In this document: positions 21,377 through 32,645 of the stretch, piece by piece | Layout: each line of letters starts with the position of its first letter | How positions within the stretch are numbered: the first letter of the stretch is position 1 | NCBI GenBank assembly: GCA_010015655.1 | Contig: ML976753.1 | Location: 203,147-267,146, forward strand | Direction of reading: 5' to 3' | Source: Bimuria novae-zelandiae CBS 107.79 | Lineage: Eukaryota; Ascomycota; Dothideomycetes; Pleosporales; Didymosphaeriaceae | Length of the DNA stretch: 64,000 nt | Program-made: the position numbers and the translations under genes | The notes under the pieces: model-generated | What the model was told of the DNA's origin: nothing | The model's input: the letters and a program-made list of their open reading frames with translations, nothing else | Databases searched by the model: none

Positions 21377-23239
21377 ATGCAGCCTATAGCTATCGCGATG
21401 AAGAACCAAGCTCCGCCTCCCAGCCTCGACGCGAGATACAGCGGCATCTCTCCACGTCTCGCGAAGATTGCCCAGCTAGCGAAGAACCGGCTCTACTCGA
21501 ACAAAACGGTCCCCGAAAGCGTTCCTCGCCGCCACGACGTGCGTCTGCCTCCCGACACCACCCGCGAATCATTCGATGAAGCCATCAACGCGCTCAGACA
21601 CGCCTTGGGCCGTGAAAATGTAGTCTTGAACGACAAGCCGCTGGAGGACGGCTGGTATCTCGAGCACCCGAATACGCACGACGCCTTTCATCTCGTCGGC
21701 CAGGAGGACCTCGTCTCGAGCGCAACCGTATACCCGTCGTCGACCGCTGAGGTACAAGCTGTTGTACGATGGGCGAACAAATACGGCATCCCGATATACC
21801 CGATATCGATGGGCAGGAATGTCGGCTACGGAGGTACAGCTCCGCGGGTGCCTGGCTCGGTCGTGGTAGATTTAGGCAAGCGCATGAACAAGATCTTGAA
21901 CATCGATGTCGACAACGCGTCCTGCTTGGTAGAGCCTGGCGTCTCATACTTTGCGCTATACGATGAGATCCAGCGAAGAAAGTTGCCCTTGTGGATCGAC
22001 TGCCCGGATCTCGGCGGTGGCAGCGTGCTGGGCAACGCTATTGACCGCGGCGTTGGATATACACCCATGGGGGACCACTTTGGCGCTCATTGCGGCATGG
22101 AGATTGTCCTTCCAAACGGAGAGCTTCTCAGAACCGGCATGGGAGCCCTCCCGGGTAAAGACGGTGCCGACAATCCAACATGGCAGTCTTTCGCCGCCGC
22201 ATATGGGCCGTATTCGGACGGCATATTCTCGCAGAGTAACTTCGGCATCGTGTGCCAGATGGGCTTCCACCTCATGCACGAGACGGGCCATCAGTCATAC
22301 ATGCTTACCTTTCCTCGCGACGAAGACTTTCCTGACATTGTCGAAATCATCCGCCCACTCGCTCAGAAAGGCATACTGGGTAATATTCCACAGCTCCGTC
22401 ACGTCGTCCAAGAGCTCAACGTCACTGGACTGCCCAAGTCGCACTGGTATTCCGGCTCGGGTCCCGTGCCGCGCGACGTCATCCGCGAGCACGCTTCGAA
22501 GCTGCCCTGCGGCGACTGCTCTTGGGTCTTTTATGGCACACAATACGGCGACGAAGCAGCCATCAAGAGCCAGCTCGACATGATCAAGTCTGGCTTCTCG
22601 GCAATCAAAGGGTGCAGGTTCTATCTACCCTCAGACGTCCCAGCCGATCACTACCTGAACGACCGCGCCCTCGTCTGCTCCGGCGTTCCCGTCCTCCGCG
22701 AACTCGATTGGCTCAACTGGAAGCCCAACGCTGCTCACGTCTTCTTCTCGCCCATTACCCCCACTCGCGGTAAAGACGCGAAGATTGTGCACGACATCAA
22801 CGTCCGCCTGCATGCAAAGTACGGCATCGATCTCTTTCCAACACTGTGCATCGCGGGTAGGGAGATGCACTACATCACCAACATCATCTACGACCGCTCT
22901 TCCGACGACGAGAAGAGACGATGCAACGCGCTCATGGAAGAGCTCATTGCGGAGGCGGCGAGAGAGGGGTACGGCGAGTATAGAACGCATTTGCTATATG
23001 CTGATCAAGTTGCAAACACGTATAACTGGAATGACAACGCGTTGATGCGCTTCAACGAGACCATCAAGGACGCCCTGGATCCGAATGGCATTCTAGCACC
23101 AGGCAGGAACGGTATATGGCCGAAAAAGTACAGGGGAAAGGGATGGGAGTTGCTGAAGGGCGACGAGCGTATTTACAAGGCTATTGGTGGTGGCACAATT
23201 GCGCCTACCTCTGAGGGCATAACGAAGGCGAAGCTCTAG
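21377..23239 (+). CDS. Vanillyl-alcohol-oxidase family flavoenzyme
   Basis: VAO oxidises para-substituted phenols such as vanillyl alcohol using covalently bound FAD; fungal relatives act on lignin-derived aromatics. Uninterrupted 620-aa frame from the first in-frame ATG (21377); a later ATG at 21398 is possible. FAD_binding_4 domain: SMGRNVGYGGTAPRVPGSVVVDLGKRM, then CPDLGGGSVLGNAIDRGVGYTPMGDHFG; the C-terminal cap has FFSPI, REMHYI and GEYRTHL. Against the well-studied Penicillium VAO the catalytic Tyr (Y151 here), Asp (D211), the Tyr-Arg pair in GEYRTHL, and the flavin-linking His in NAAHVFFSP are conserved. The position of VAO His61 is Phe (THDAFHLV). The N-terminus is about 60 residues longer than VAO. 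The FAD monooxygenase follows 468 bp downstream on the same strand. Confidence 0.9.
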   Translation: MQPIAIAMKNQAPPPSLDARYSGISPRLAKIAQLAKNRLYSNKTVPESVPRRHDVRLPPDTTRESFDEAINALRHALGRENVVLNDKPLEDGWYLEHPNTHDAFHLVGQEDLVSSATVYPSSTAEVQAVVRWANKYGIPIYPISMGRNVGYGGTAPRVPGSVVVDLGKRMNKILNIDVDNASCLVEPGVSYFALYDEIQRRKLPLWIDCPDLGGGSVLGNAIDRGVGYTPMGDHFGAHCGMEIVLPNGELLRTGMGALPGKDGADNPTWQSFAAAYGPYSDGIFSQSNFGIVCQMGFHLMHETGHQSYMLTFPRDEDFPDIVEIIRPLAQKGILGNIPQLRHVVQELNVTGLPKSHWYSGSGPVPRDVIREHASKLPCGDCSWVFYGTQYGDEAAIKSQLDMIKSGFSAIKGCRFYLPSDVPADHYLNDRALVCSGVPVLRELDWLNWKPNAAHVFFSPITPTRGKDAKIVHDINVRLHAKYGIDLFPTLCIAGREMHYITNIIYDRSSDDEKRRCNALMEELIAEAAREGYGEYRTHLLYADQVANTYNWNDNALMRFNETIKDALDPNGILAPGRNGIWPKKYRGKGWELLKGDERIYKAIGGGTIAPTSEGITKAKL

Positions 23240-23707
23240 TGTAGCACGAAGAGTGAACTCTGTTTCGTTTGTCCAAGTTTCAAGTCGCCATTCACGAATT
23301 ACACCACTTGGCTAATACACCGTACTCCGGCTCCTTCCAGTAGTGAACTTTCCCTCGGTCTAGGATATGATAGTTACAGCCAATTGTAATTAGTATGAAT
23401 CCTGCACTACCGAAACTGCGCGTACAAATGTAGTTCCTACCCCGCAATCCGACCCCATGAACCACGTCGACCCCACACCATGCCCCAAGACACCATGGGT
23501 TCCAATATCCGGGACCGCTTCTCTTGGATTGAACTATCGAAGGATTTATAGGTAGACGCTGCTCACCCAGCTAACCTACTTTGTCTCGCGATAGTGTACA
23601 AACAAGAGAACCACCAAACATCAGGCGCATCCAGGGTCCCAAGGTCGTTCCTTCCAAAAAGTCGTAAAACATCCAAAGAAGAGAAATTAAACAAAAGAGC
23701 AGATATA

Positions 23708-25164
23708 ATGGGATCTCTACCTGCATACGATACCCTCCCGACACCGCATGATCCACCCTTGACAGGTCCGTCTTCCCCTTCCCCTTCCCTTCACCACAAC
23801 CCAATGCTGACAACGAGATGGAAAACAGCAATCGTAATAGGCGCCGGCCTCGGCGGGTGCGCGGCCGCCATAGCTCTGCACCACCACGGCCACCGCGTGC
23901 TCTGCGTCCTCGATAAAGTGCGCGTCTTCGGGCGTCTTGGGGATTCCTTGGGATTGGGGCAGAATGCATTTGATTTATTGGAGAAGTGGGGGTGTGACGT
24001 TGAAGAGATCAAGAGAATCGGTATGTCATCTGCCCTGAAGTCGGAATTGAGATGTGAAAACAAACGGCGGTGGAAGATGCGTGGTATGCTGACGGTTCGA
24101 TAGGTAACCAAGCGCCAAACATGACAATCCGCCGATGGCACGATGGAAAACCACTCGCCACGCAGCCACTAATGGACATGGCGGGCTACATCGGGCACCG
24201 TGGTGACTACCACGACGTCTTCCTCTCCTGGGTACGCAATCGCGGCATCGATATCCGCATGGGCAGCGAGGTGGTCGCGTTCGAAGATACATACCCCCAG
24301 CCCTCTATAACCCTCAAATCCGGAGACATCCTGCACGCCGATATAATCGTCGCCGCCGACGGCATAAAGTCGCTCGCGCGCCCGCTCGTCCTGGGCTCAA
24401 AGGACGACCCCAAGTCCTCGGGCTATGCATGTTATCGCGCGTTCTTCAAACCCACGGCTGCCCAGCGCGCCGACGACTTCCTGAATAAGTACATGCGAGA
24501 TGGGGATTGCGTGAACTTCTGGATCGGCCCGGATTTGCATTTAGTTCAGAATACGCTGAGGGGAGGAGAGGAGTTTAACTGGATTATAACGCACAAAGAC
24601 GATGGAGATGTCCCGGAGAGCTGGTTCCAAGAAGGCGATATGAACGAGGTGAGAAGGTTGGTGCAGACGTTGGATCCGGAGATAAGAGGGATAGTAACCG
24701 CCACAGAACACTGCCTCGATTGGAAAATCTGCTATCGCGAGCCGCTGTGTACGTGGGTTTCTCCAATCTCGCATCGTATAGTGCTGCTTGGTGATAGTTG
24801 TCATGCACATCTTCCGACGTCTGCGCAAGGAGCCAGTCAAGCGGTTGAGAGCGCGGGCGTGTTGGCGGTGTGCTTGAATCAGATTGAGGATAGGAGCGAG
24901 GTGAGGGTTGCGACGAAGGCGTATGAGAAGTTGAGGTTTCCAAGGACGAGGGCGAGTCAGACGAATGGTGAGGATTTGAGGGATAGGTGGCATGGTGCGT
25001 TGAAGGGGGAGGGGGAGAGACAAATTGATCCCGAGAGTGTGAAGATTAGGAATCGTTGGTTGTATGCGTTTGATGCGGAGGAGGATGCGGTGGGTAGGTG
25101 GGGCGAGGTGAGGAGGGTGGTAGACGAGGAGCTTAAGAGTGGCGTTGTGAAGCCGTTGTGTTGA
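23708..25164 (+). CDS. FAD-dependent aromatic monooxygenase (salicylate-hydroxylase-like)
   Basis: Class A flavin monooxygenases hydroxylate aromatic rings with NAD(P)H and O2. Two exons, 23708-24020 and 24104-25164, with an 83-bp intron (GTATGT, TGCTGAC branch, CGATAG acceptor) joining IKRIG to NQAPNMTIRRW. The product is 457 aa. Rossmann motif GAGLGG at residues 45-50; DG motif in IVAADGIKSLARPLVLG; second FAD motif LLGDSCHAHLPTSAQGASQAVESAGVLA. The usual proline-rich stretch after GD (typically ML P...GQG) is altered to HLPTSAQGA. Start chosen at ATG 23708, with a Pro/Ser-rich leader before the Rossmann fold. Tandem position after the VAO-like gene suggests a shared role in phenolic catabolism; this is inference. 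Confidence 0.86.
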
Positions 25165-25257
25165 TGGTGGGGACCGAGTCTTATGAAGGAAGTGGACGAG
25201 AAGGGCTGCTAGTGATGCCGTAAGTCCGGTTTGTTGATGGAGGTTCGACACCGGGGA

Positions 25258-26676
25258 TTAGGTGGCCTTGACTTTCTTGCTCTTGGGCTGAGCGACGACT
25301 TCGTCTTCGTTGTCGTCGTCGCGGGCGCGCTTCGTCGTCTTCGCGCACTTCTCAGACTTCTCGGGCTTTGTCGTCGCCGGCACTGTTGCGGAGGGCTCCG
25401 TGGTGGTGGGCGCAGGCGAATTCTTCTTCATCGATCGCTGCTTCTTCCTCATCGCGGGCGTCATCTCCGCCGGCTTCGCAACCGGTGCATTCTGCACGAA
25501 TGGCGCCGGCGTCGTGTGATCGCGTCCCTCATGGGAGTAGTTCCGCACATCGCGCTCGTCGAACTTGTCCTGCGTAACCAAGATATCGTCTTCAATCAAG
25601 CGGTTCCGCACCTTCTGCGCACCACCACCAGACTTTATATTGCGCTCGCGGCAAATCGCCACAAGCTGGTTGTAGTTGTACTCCTGGTAATGTGGCAGCC
25701 CCGGAAGCGAGCGTACGCTGAAATCGTCATCCGCCTTCCGCGTCTGTGAACATGGTTTCGCGGTTGCGGCTTCAGGCTTCGGCTCGCCCTTTGCTTTCGC
25801 CTTATTCGTCTTACCGGCCTTCTCCGCCTTCTCCGGACCCGCCTTTGCGCTCGCCGGCTCCAAAAAAGCGGGCGTCTGGTCGATGATGGTGAACTCGGAC
25901 GCCTTCTTCGACGCCGCCGCCTTCGTCACCCGTCCCTCCTGCACCTTCTTAAGCGGATCCTTCTTCGGCGACGCCTCCCTCGACGCAACCTTCTTGGCCG
26001 CCTCACGCTGCGCATCCCGCTCGCGCGCCTTCACCACGGCAGTGTACTCCCCAGGCAAGAGCTCCTCGCCGGTGCTCACAACGAAGCCGTCATCGTCGAT
26101 GAAGCCCGCTTTGTACGCGGCGCACCACTCCTCCAATTCCTCATCGTTCTTCGCCTTGATGCGCAACGCTTCTTCCAAGCCCATCATCTCCTCTTCCTCC
26201 GGCACAACGCCGTTCTCAGCAATGTACTTGGCGCGGATTTCGTCTGAGTAGGTTTGCGAGAGCTCACCTTTGACGTGCCACGGCGTTGCCCAGTTCCGAG
26301 CTGTCTCGCCGTCGATAAGACCCTTCGAGAGGGCGATGCGGGACATCTCCGCGCCAATGCGGTCTTCCTGGGCGGCGCGCTTGAGGTCTGGGGATGCGAG
26401 TAAGGTCTCGCTGGAGCGCGCGGTGGCGGACTTGCTGCTGGATAGTTTGCCATGCTTCACGGGGCCGGTGCGTGCAGAGACGGTCTTGGGCTTGGGTGCG
26501 CCCTTGGCGGTGCGCTGGATGGGCTTTGGGGATGCGGCGGTGGTGCGAGGGCTTGAGGGCGCCTTGGAGGGTGACGATGGGATAGGGGAGGAGCCGCGAG
26601 AGCGCGCATCGGAGGCGATGGTGGGCTTCATGTACGAAGGCTGATGGGAACCCGTGCGGGAGGTGTTGAAAGACAT
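25258..26676 (-). CDS. Lys/Ala-rich nuclear protein with SAP-like motif
   Basis: Single exon, 472 aa from ATG 26676; the open frame extends upstream without another good start. Ser/Pro-rich N-terminus, acidic middle (VPEEEEMMGLEEALRIKAKNDEELEEW), then long Lys/Ala/Glu stretches. Around residues 333-364 the segment YNQLVAICRERNIKSGGGAQKVRNRLIEDD resembles a SAP DNA-binding motif (helix-turn-helix seen in chromatin and DNA-repair proteins). Basic clusters TKRAR and KSKKVK near the C-terminus look like nuclear localisation signals. It converges on the FAD monooxygenase with only 93 bp between the two stop codons. Specific function unknown. Confidence 0.75.
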   Translation of the reverse strand: MSFNTSRTGSHQPSYMKPTIASDARSRGSSPIPSSPSKAPSSPRTTAASPKPIQRTAKGAPKPKTVSARTGPVKHGKLSSSKSATARSSETLLASPDLKRAAQEDRIGAEMSRIALSKGLIDGETARNWATPWHVKGELSQTYSDEIRAKYIAENGVVPEEEEMMGLEEALRIKAKNDEELEEWCAAYKAGFIDDDGFVVSTGEELLPGEYTAVVKARERDAQREAAKKVASREASPKKDPLKKVQEGRVTKAAASKKASEFTIIDQTPAFLEPASAKAGPEKAEKAGKTNKAKAKGEPKPEAATAKPCSQTRKADDDFSVRSLPGLPHYQEYNYNQLVAICRERNIKSGGGAQKVRNRLIEDDILVTQDKFDERDVRNYSHEGRDHTTPAPFVQNAPVAKPAEMTPAMRKKQRSMKKNSPAPTTTEPSATVPATTKPEKSEKCAKTTKRARDDDNEDEVVAQPKSKKVKAT

Positions 26677-28375
26677 CTTGGATGATGCCGTTGGTGTTGT
26701 GGGTTCGAGTGTGGTCAAAGTCGATGTCGTGAGACTGAGGACAGGGACGAGCTGGAGTGAGCCGTTGCGCGGTGGAAAGCGATGTGCTATTAAGTAGGAG
26801 TTGAGTGAGCTATGAAGCAGAGAGATATGCTTTGAGCAATCGAGAGAGCTGTCGGTCGGAGTTTGAAGTTTGCTGGTGAGGTGATGCTCGCAGATGGGTG
26901 TGATGCGATCGTGGAGAGCGGACGAAGGGTTTTTATCGACAGCGACGCGGGTGCCGGGCAACACGCTCGCATGGGCAGCTTTGAGAAGGGCAGGAGCGCG
27001 ATGTATGACGTCGTCGGTTGAAGAGTAAAGGGGCGAGGGGGTGAGGTGAATGGTGAACAGTAGTCAGCGCGTGGCAGGGTCAACTTGCCCAAGTGAACGC
27101 TTTTCAACCTCTAGCACGAAGCCCTAAAGACATTGCTAGAACACCCTCAAGAAGGCAATAAGAACGATGGCTCGCTGGTGATTGAGACATCACAGACACT
27201 TGTCGGTGTTTGTCTCAGTGACAATTGAGGTGAGACATTGGATGGGCGATCGTCAAGCTGTTTATTGGCGGCACTCGCAGGTAATTCATTTTCCATGGTC
27301 TGCGAAAGAGGCACCTGCACAACATTAACTTCCAAAGAGTTGTAGAAGGGAATAGATAGATTGATACTTACTTTGCAGCTTCCGTAGCAATATATATACT
27401 CGTCAAACTATGCGTTCCATTTATACTAGGAATCTGCACTGAAGACTCTGAATATGCGTTGTCTTATATGAACAACAAAGTCAAGTGTATTAAAAGCACC
27501 TCATGAGAAAAGTCTTGATTGCTGTAGACCCTCGTGATACTAGAAAACCTCACATGGACAGGCGTGGACACCACCTCTTTTGCTTCAATGATGAGTCGCC
27601 ACACAGCTTTATGACCGTGGATCTATCGCAAGTATAGATAGACCTGGGTCTTGAACAAGCAGCACAGACATTCTTCTCTGCATTTATCTCTTGCTTCTGG
27701 CATGCGTGAGCCAACCGCTGCGAATGGAGAAAATGGACGCGCTTCGTAAGAAGATTCGATCAGAAGAGGATCCTTCTGAATAAATTTACAATGGAAATAA
27801 TACATACACGAAGACATGCCAGTGCTGCGTAAAGTGCTGATTCACTGTGGGTTGTACTGGGGTTGATTGCTACCTAGGTGCTTACGATAACTTTCCAGAC
27901 ACGATCGCAGTCCGCATAAGCAACCATAATCACTGGTAGAGCCTTGGATGGTATAGGTGATATACATTCGTTGTCGTACCTCATGATACAAACGCGACTA
28001 CCGGTAGGGCGCGATGCTGGACGTCGTGAAATGGGCACTGGTTGGTACGCGAATAACCGCCAAAGAATTAGATTAGCTTTAGTCCACACACTAAAAAGAA
28101 CGACCAATCCTACCATGGGCTAAAATTGACCAAAGTGGGGATATCCGTTGTCGCCCAAGATGGACCAGTGGTAGAGATATTGTTGGGCTGCTGCGTAAGG
28201 TGGTGGGTACCATCACCAAACACACGAAGAACGGCTTCGAACACTGCCAGCTGGGAACAAATAATCCGATTCCGTGATAATTGTTAATGAACAGAACGCC
28301 TCCAACCGGACTCCGTTCAAGTAGACAAAGGAAAAAGGTGCGCATCGGACAGCAGAACAAGCCGTCGCGCCTTTC
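26677..28375. other. Intergenic region
   Basis: Upstream region of the SAP-like gene, then about 1.2 kb with no convincing gene, repeat or RNA. Confidence 0.4.
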
Positions 28376-28770
28376 CTACGCAGCAGCCTTGGCCACCTGC
28401 TCAACTATGAACTGAGGGTTCTGCACCTGGAAGAGTTCCCTGGCGTTCTCCCATTTCTGCCCAGGCGGACGTCGGCCCCGAGGCATATTCAAGAGAGGAT
28501 TCCATGCGCGACCCTGTACCTTCCTGAACAACTGGTCGACCTGCTCTGGCGTGAGCCTCATGCGTATCCCTCCTCCACCAGATCTCCGACCCCGAATCGC
28601 GAGTACTGTTTCAGAGTATGTGCGTCTTCGCCGTCGCGCTTCAGTAGGTATCGATCGGCCTCGCGGACCGGCTCCTGAGAAAGGCGTTTGGCGAGAACGT
28701 GATTCCAGGAGGTAGGTCCTCTGATCTCGATCCCGTTCTTACGTTGCGATGGTGGTGGCATCAATCGCAC
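28376..28770 (-). other. Two overlapping short ORFs, possible small or frameshifted gene
   Basis: Frame 1 (28770-28558) encodes 70 aa ending FGVGDLVEEGYA. Its TGA overlaps by 4 nt (ATGA) the ATG of a second frame (28561-28376), 61 aa, MRLTPEQVDQLFRKVQ... Both have ordinary globular composition, and a single-base change would fuse them into about 131 aa. No intron consensus at the junction and no family recognised. It may be a decayed gene next to the transposon nest or simply chance. Confidence 0.35.
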
Positions 28771-28941
28771 GCCGGTTTTGATGCGCGAGGCGAGACTGGA
28801 ACATCACCCATCTCGAGCTCAAAATAACTCCTCATATCGAGTTTGCATGGCAAAGGACGTTGATAAGATCACCAGACGTGGATGAAATATGTGGTGGAGA
28901 GAGACATGGAGCATGGGAAAGTGCGTGCCGCATGGGAGGTA

Positions 28942-31900
28942 CCGATTCTTGGCAGTGCGTGCACGCCATCACTGCGTGCACGCGCGGCCCTGCAACACCA
29001 AAACTTCAACCCCTTGCATCTCCACCAATATAGATCCAATTAACGCCGCGCTTACGGCAATCGAATCGCGTAAACTAAGAGAAGAACTTGTATACTAGAA
29101 ATATGCGGATTTGTTTAGTGTTAATCGGTCTACCTTATCCCGGAGGCACCAAGGCATCACCCGCTCACGTGCAGACGCCCAAGAACAACAACGCAACCTT
29201 AGCTATAAGCAGGAGGTAGAGCTCCTACAGTACATCAAAACACTCACCGAACGCGGCCTGTCACCTACACGCCAGATGATCTAAAGCTTTGCCTCTACGA
29301 TAGCCCATAGAGAGGTCTCTATTGCCTGGGTCGATCGATTCACCGTACGCAACAAGGAATCCTTGATATCTCGATAGACTGTCGGCATCGATCGTAATCG
29401 CCACGCAGCTGATTCCCCATACAAATATGAGCTCTACTTCGGCCTCCTACGTGATAAAATCGCCCAGTATCTGATCGAGGCCCGGGATACGTACAATATG
29501 GAAGAGAAAGGCTTCATGATTGGTATCACCTCCAGGTCAAAGAGGATCTTCGATCGGCCTCTATGGGAGGCCCACGCTGTGAGGCAGGCTATCCAGGATG
29601 GTAACCGTGATTGGATATCACTGATCGCCTGTATCTGCGCGGATGGGACTGCCCTGGACCCAGCCCTCATCTATCGGTCTATCTCTGGCAACATACAATC
29701 GACGTGGATAGAGGATATGGATCCTGATCATAATCACACCTTTATCGCCTTATCTAAGTCTGGCTAGAGCAACAATTAGATTGGGCTAGCATAGCTAGAG
29801 CAGGTATTTAATCGCCTAATAAAATAAAATTCTAGGAGATATTAATTATTAATTATTAATAGCTATAGATCTTACCTTACTATATACTTTATTAATTACT
29901 ATAACTATAATAAAATTCTCTTAGCTATCTATCTACTATATGCGACCTATACGCTGTAGTCTCTTAACGTATTTATATTTAAGCCTCTATTAATAGCGTA
30001 TTTAAATAAGCTTAACGTACATGCATAGCGAGTGGCCGGGCATAGCGAGTGGCCGAAAATGCCAAGACCCCATCAAAATCTACACTCTACACAATAGTAC
30101 AGAACGCACACAAATAGTAATAAGAAATTATAGTAGGCCAATCTACTCAGAATCTACTTCTACTTCTTTTTTACACGTGCGCGAATTATGCCTAGCCTCG
30201 CCGCAGCGTCTACAGCGCTATTAAATTAATTCGCCTCTATTAGCGCGTACCTTCTTCTTCGCCTTCTTCTTATTACTACGCGCCGTAAAGTCTTTTAGAG
30301 TAGCTAGTTACTAGCTATTAGTAGTTATAAGAACTTCTTCCTACTATAGTCGCTTTCTCTTATGCAATTTACGTCGTGTAGTAGCCTTATTAGCGGCTTA
30401 AAGCTTAGCGTTACGCTTTATTATTAATATTAGAGAATACGCTATTAGCTTAGCGCCTTTTATAAGCTTTTTAACCGCCTTAACTATACTTATTAGGGAG
30501 CTATCTAGGTGCCTCTAAATCCTCTCCTTCACCAGCGTTAATTGTGACCTTAATTCTAGGGTGTTGCTAGGCGTTTGCAACTGCCACGTACTATCGCGTA
30601 TAGTAGAAGGCGAAGGCGTACGCAGACGAACGTTAAGCTTTAATATTACTATTTTTAAGTTAAGGGGAATAAGGCTAGCGCCTTAAAAGCCTCTTTAAAT
30701 ATTACTTTAAGTTATTATAGCCTTAAAAGTAGCAATAAAACAAGGTAGGAACTTAATTTTAGTAATATACGTAATATAGTTGCGCATTAGATCCTCGGCT
30801 TAGCGCCTATATACCTTCTTTAACGGCGAGAAACACCCCATATCTAGTGGCTACAGGAGGTGCGACGAATGTGGAGGCATATAGAGAGTAATAATCTTCC
30901 TATCCTTGTAGTATTGCTAGAATTTAAGCAAGTTATAGCTCTCGTGGCTATTAATAATAAGTAACTAATAGCTACTAATAGTACGCTCTTTTATATGCGC
31001 GTTAAAGTGCTTTAGCCACTATAAACTAAGCTTATTATTTGTCTAGCTATTCTTAGAGACTATAAGAACCTAGTCGCGAGGTAGATCCTTCTCTTGGTAC
31101 TAGACAGAGAGGTGGTGCTTGCCCTAAAAGATAAGGAAGGGTGGGATCGCCCACCCTATCGTGTTAATGCTATAAATAGCTATTATTTACTTTTAATTAC
31201 CATACTGCATGCTCTTTAGCTTGTCTTAATACTTAAAGCTTGTAATAACTACTCTTGTTAATATCATGCCTATTATAAAGCTAGTCTTGTTAAAGTTATA
31301 GGTATCTTTATCTAGGATACTATACTTGGCTTTAGTATTCTCTACAAGCCGAAACCAGCCCTGTACAATCTTAGGATCCTTATAGAGGGCTCTTTTATAG
31401 TTGTACTTTTAATTAAACTTAACTTAGAGCTCTAGCTGGCGCTTAATAAAGTAGTAAGGCTACCTTTAACTAACTAGCTTATTATAGCGTGCAGCTAGTA
31501 AAGAATTAGCTATATCTTTTATAGTAGTAAGCTAGGGTAGAAACCCTCGCGTATTTAGATTAAGTATATACTACATAATTACCTGCTCCTCTCTTATAGT
31601 AAGTCTTATTAAGTTAGGTACGTAGTCGCGTTAAAAGGTAGTTCTAGCGCGTCTCTATCGTAGTATTCTTTTAGTAACGCTATAGACTACTATAGCGCGT
31701 AAAATTAAGAGTAACGCGTCTCCTTTAATAGCTTAAAGCGCAAGCTATAATCTAGCCTTTTTTAATTTAGGTAGTTTGTTGCGTTGTTAAGACATCGCGT
31801 TGTAGTAGAACGTTTTGATGGGGTCTTGGCATTTTCGGCCACTCGCTATGCCCGGCCACTCGCTATGCATGTACGTTATAGTATTTATCTATACTAGCCA

Positions 31901-32645
31901 GGGCCTACTTTTTATTGCTATAAGAGACTTTTATCTACTATTCTAAAAGGCCTAGAGCAATACGATAAAGTCCTAATTAATACTTAGCGCCTTTAAAGCT
32001 ACTAGTATATTACTACTTAATCTAGTAAGGATTCTTAATAGGTTTAATTAATTAATATTAACTAATTAAAAAATACTTAATAGTAATATATTAGCTCTTA
32101 GCGCGTTAAATTAGCGGAAAATTAATTAACTCCTAAAGGCTATTATTAACGTAGGAGGTAATAGTTAGGCTAAGTAACTAAGCTAAACTATATATTATAT
32201 TACTATCTAAAAACTACTCTTAGAGAATAAGAATAAGCACCTATAAAAGGCCTTAGTAACTAAAAAACGCCGCTCTAAGAAAGGCAGGCTTTTACCCCTT
32301 AATTAAAGTAATAGCTATTATAGTAAAGTAATATTTTAGTTACCTTATAGCGTATAAAGGGCCCTGTAATTATTAATACTAACTTAATTAAAATAAGGAG
32401 CAGAAATAGCGTTAAAAAGCTAATTAAATAAAGGCCCGTAGGGCTAATTAATAGCTTAAGGCCTAATTACTTTATAAAAAGCGTATTACTTATATAGCTA
32501 ATAAAAAGGCGCGCGCGCAGTAAAAGGCTAATATAGCTTTATAAAAATACCTTAATTAAAAGGCCTGCAGGGCCTAAAAATAATATTAATAATTAATTAA
32601 AATTACTTAATTAGTTCCTAAAAAGCCCTTAATACTATAGAAATA
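28942..32645 (+). mobile_element. pogo/Fot1-type transposon E, split and lacking its right end
   Basis: The left end follows a TA at 28940-28941 and has the motif TGCGTGCACGC at 28956 and 28973, 17 bp apart. Transposase coding follows on the plus strand: 29498-29767 reads NMEEKGFMIG...SKRIF...WISLIACICADGTALDPALIYR, the region of the first acidic residue (here Glu where Asp is usual). The element is interrupted by pogo B (30015-31876) and resumes at 31877 with the 3' coding part, which is saturated with RIP. It ends where the outer mariner starts (32646). No right TIR is visible there or after 42373. Confidence 0.8.
30015..31876 (-). mobile_element. pogo/Fot1-type transposon B, inserted in E
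   Basis: 1,862 bp with long TIRs (about 62 bp, starting ACGTACATGC at both ends) and TA duplications (30013-30014, 31877-31878). GCATAGCGAGTGGCCG occurs at 30023 and 30040. Minus-strand coding is RIP-ruined but recognisable: a PHSSHLL-stop-PLDMGCFSPLK segment near 30880 (third acidic residue), and a C-terminal zinc knuckle RCRRCGEARHNSRTC near 30180-30220. Confidence 0.9.

Noticed and set aside
24541..25251. 236-codon minus-strand ORF opposite the FAD monooxygenase
   Set aside because: A mirror frame of a well-supported gene; repetitive Leu/Pro/Thr composition with no motif.
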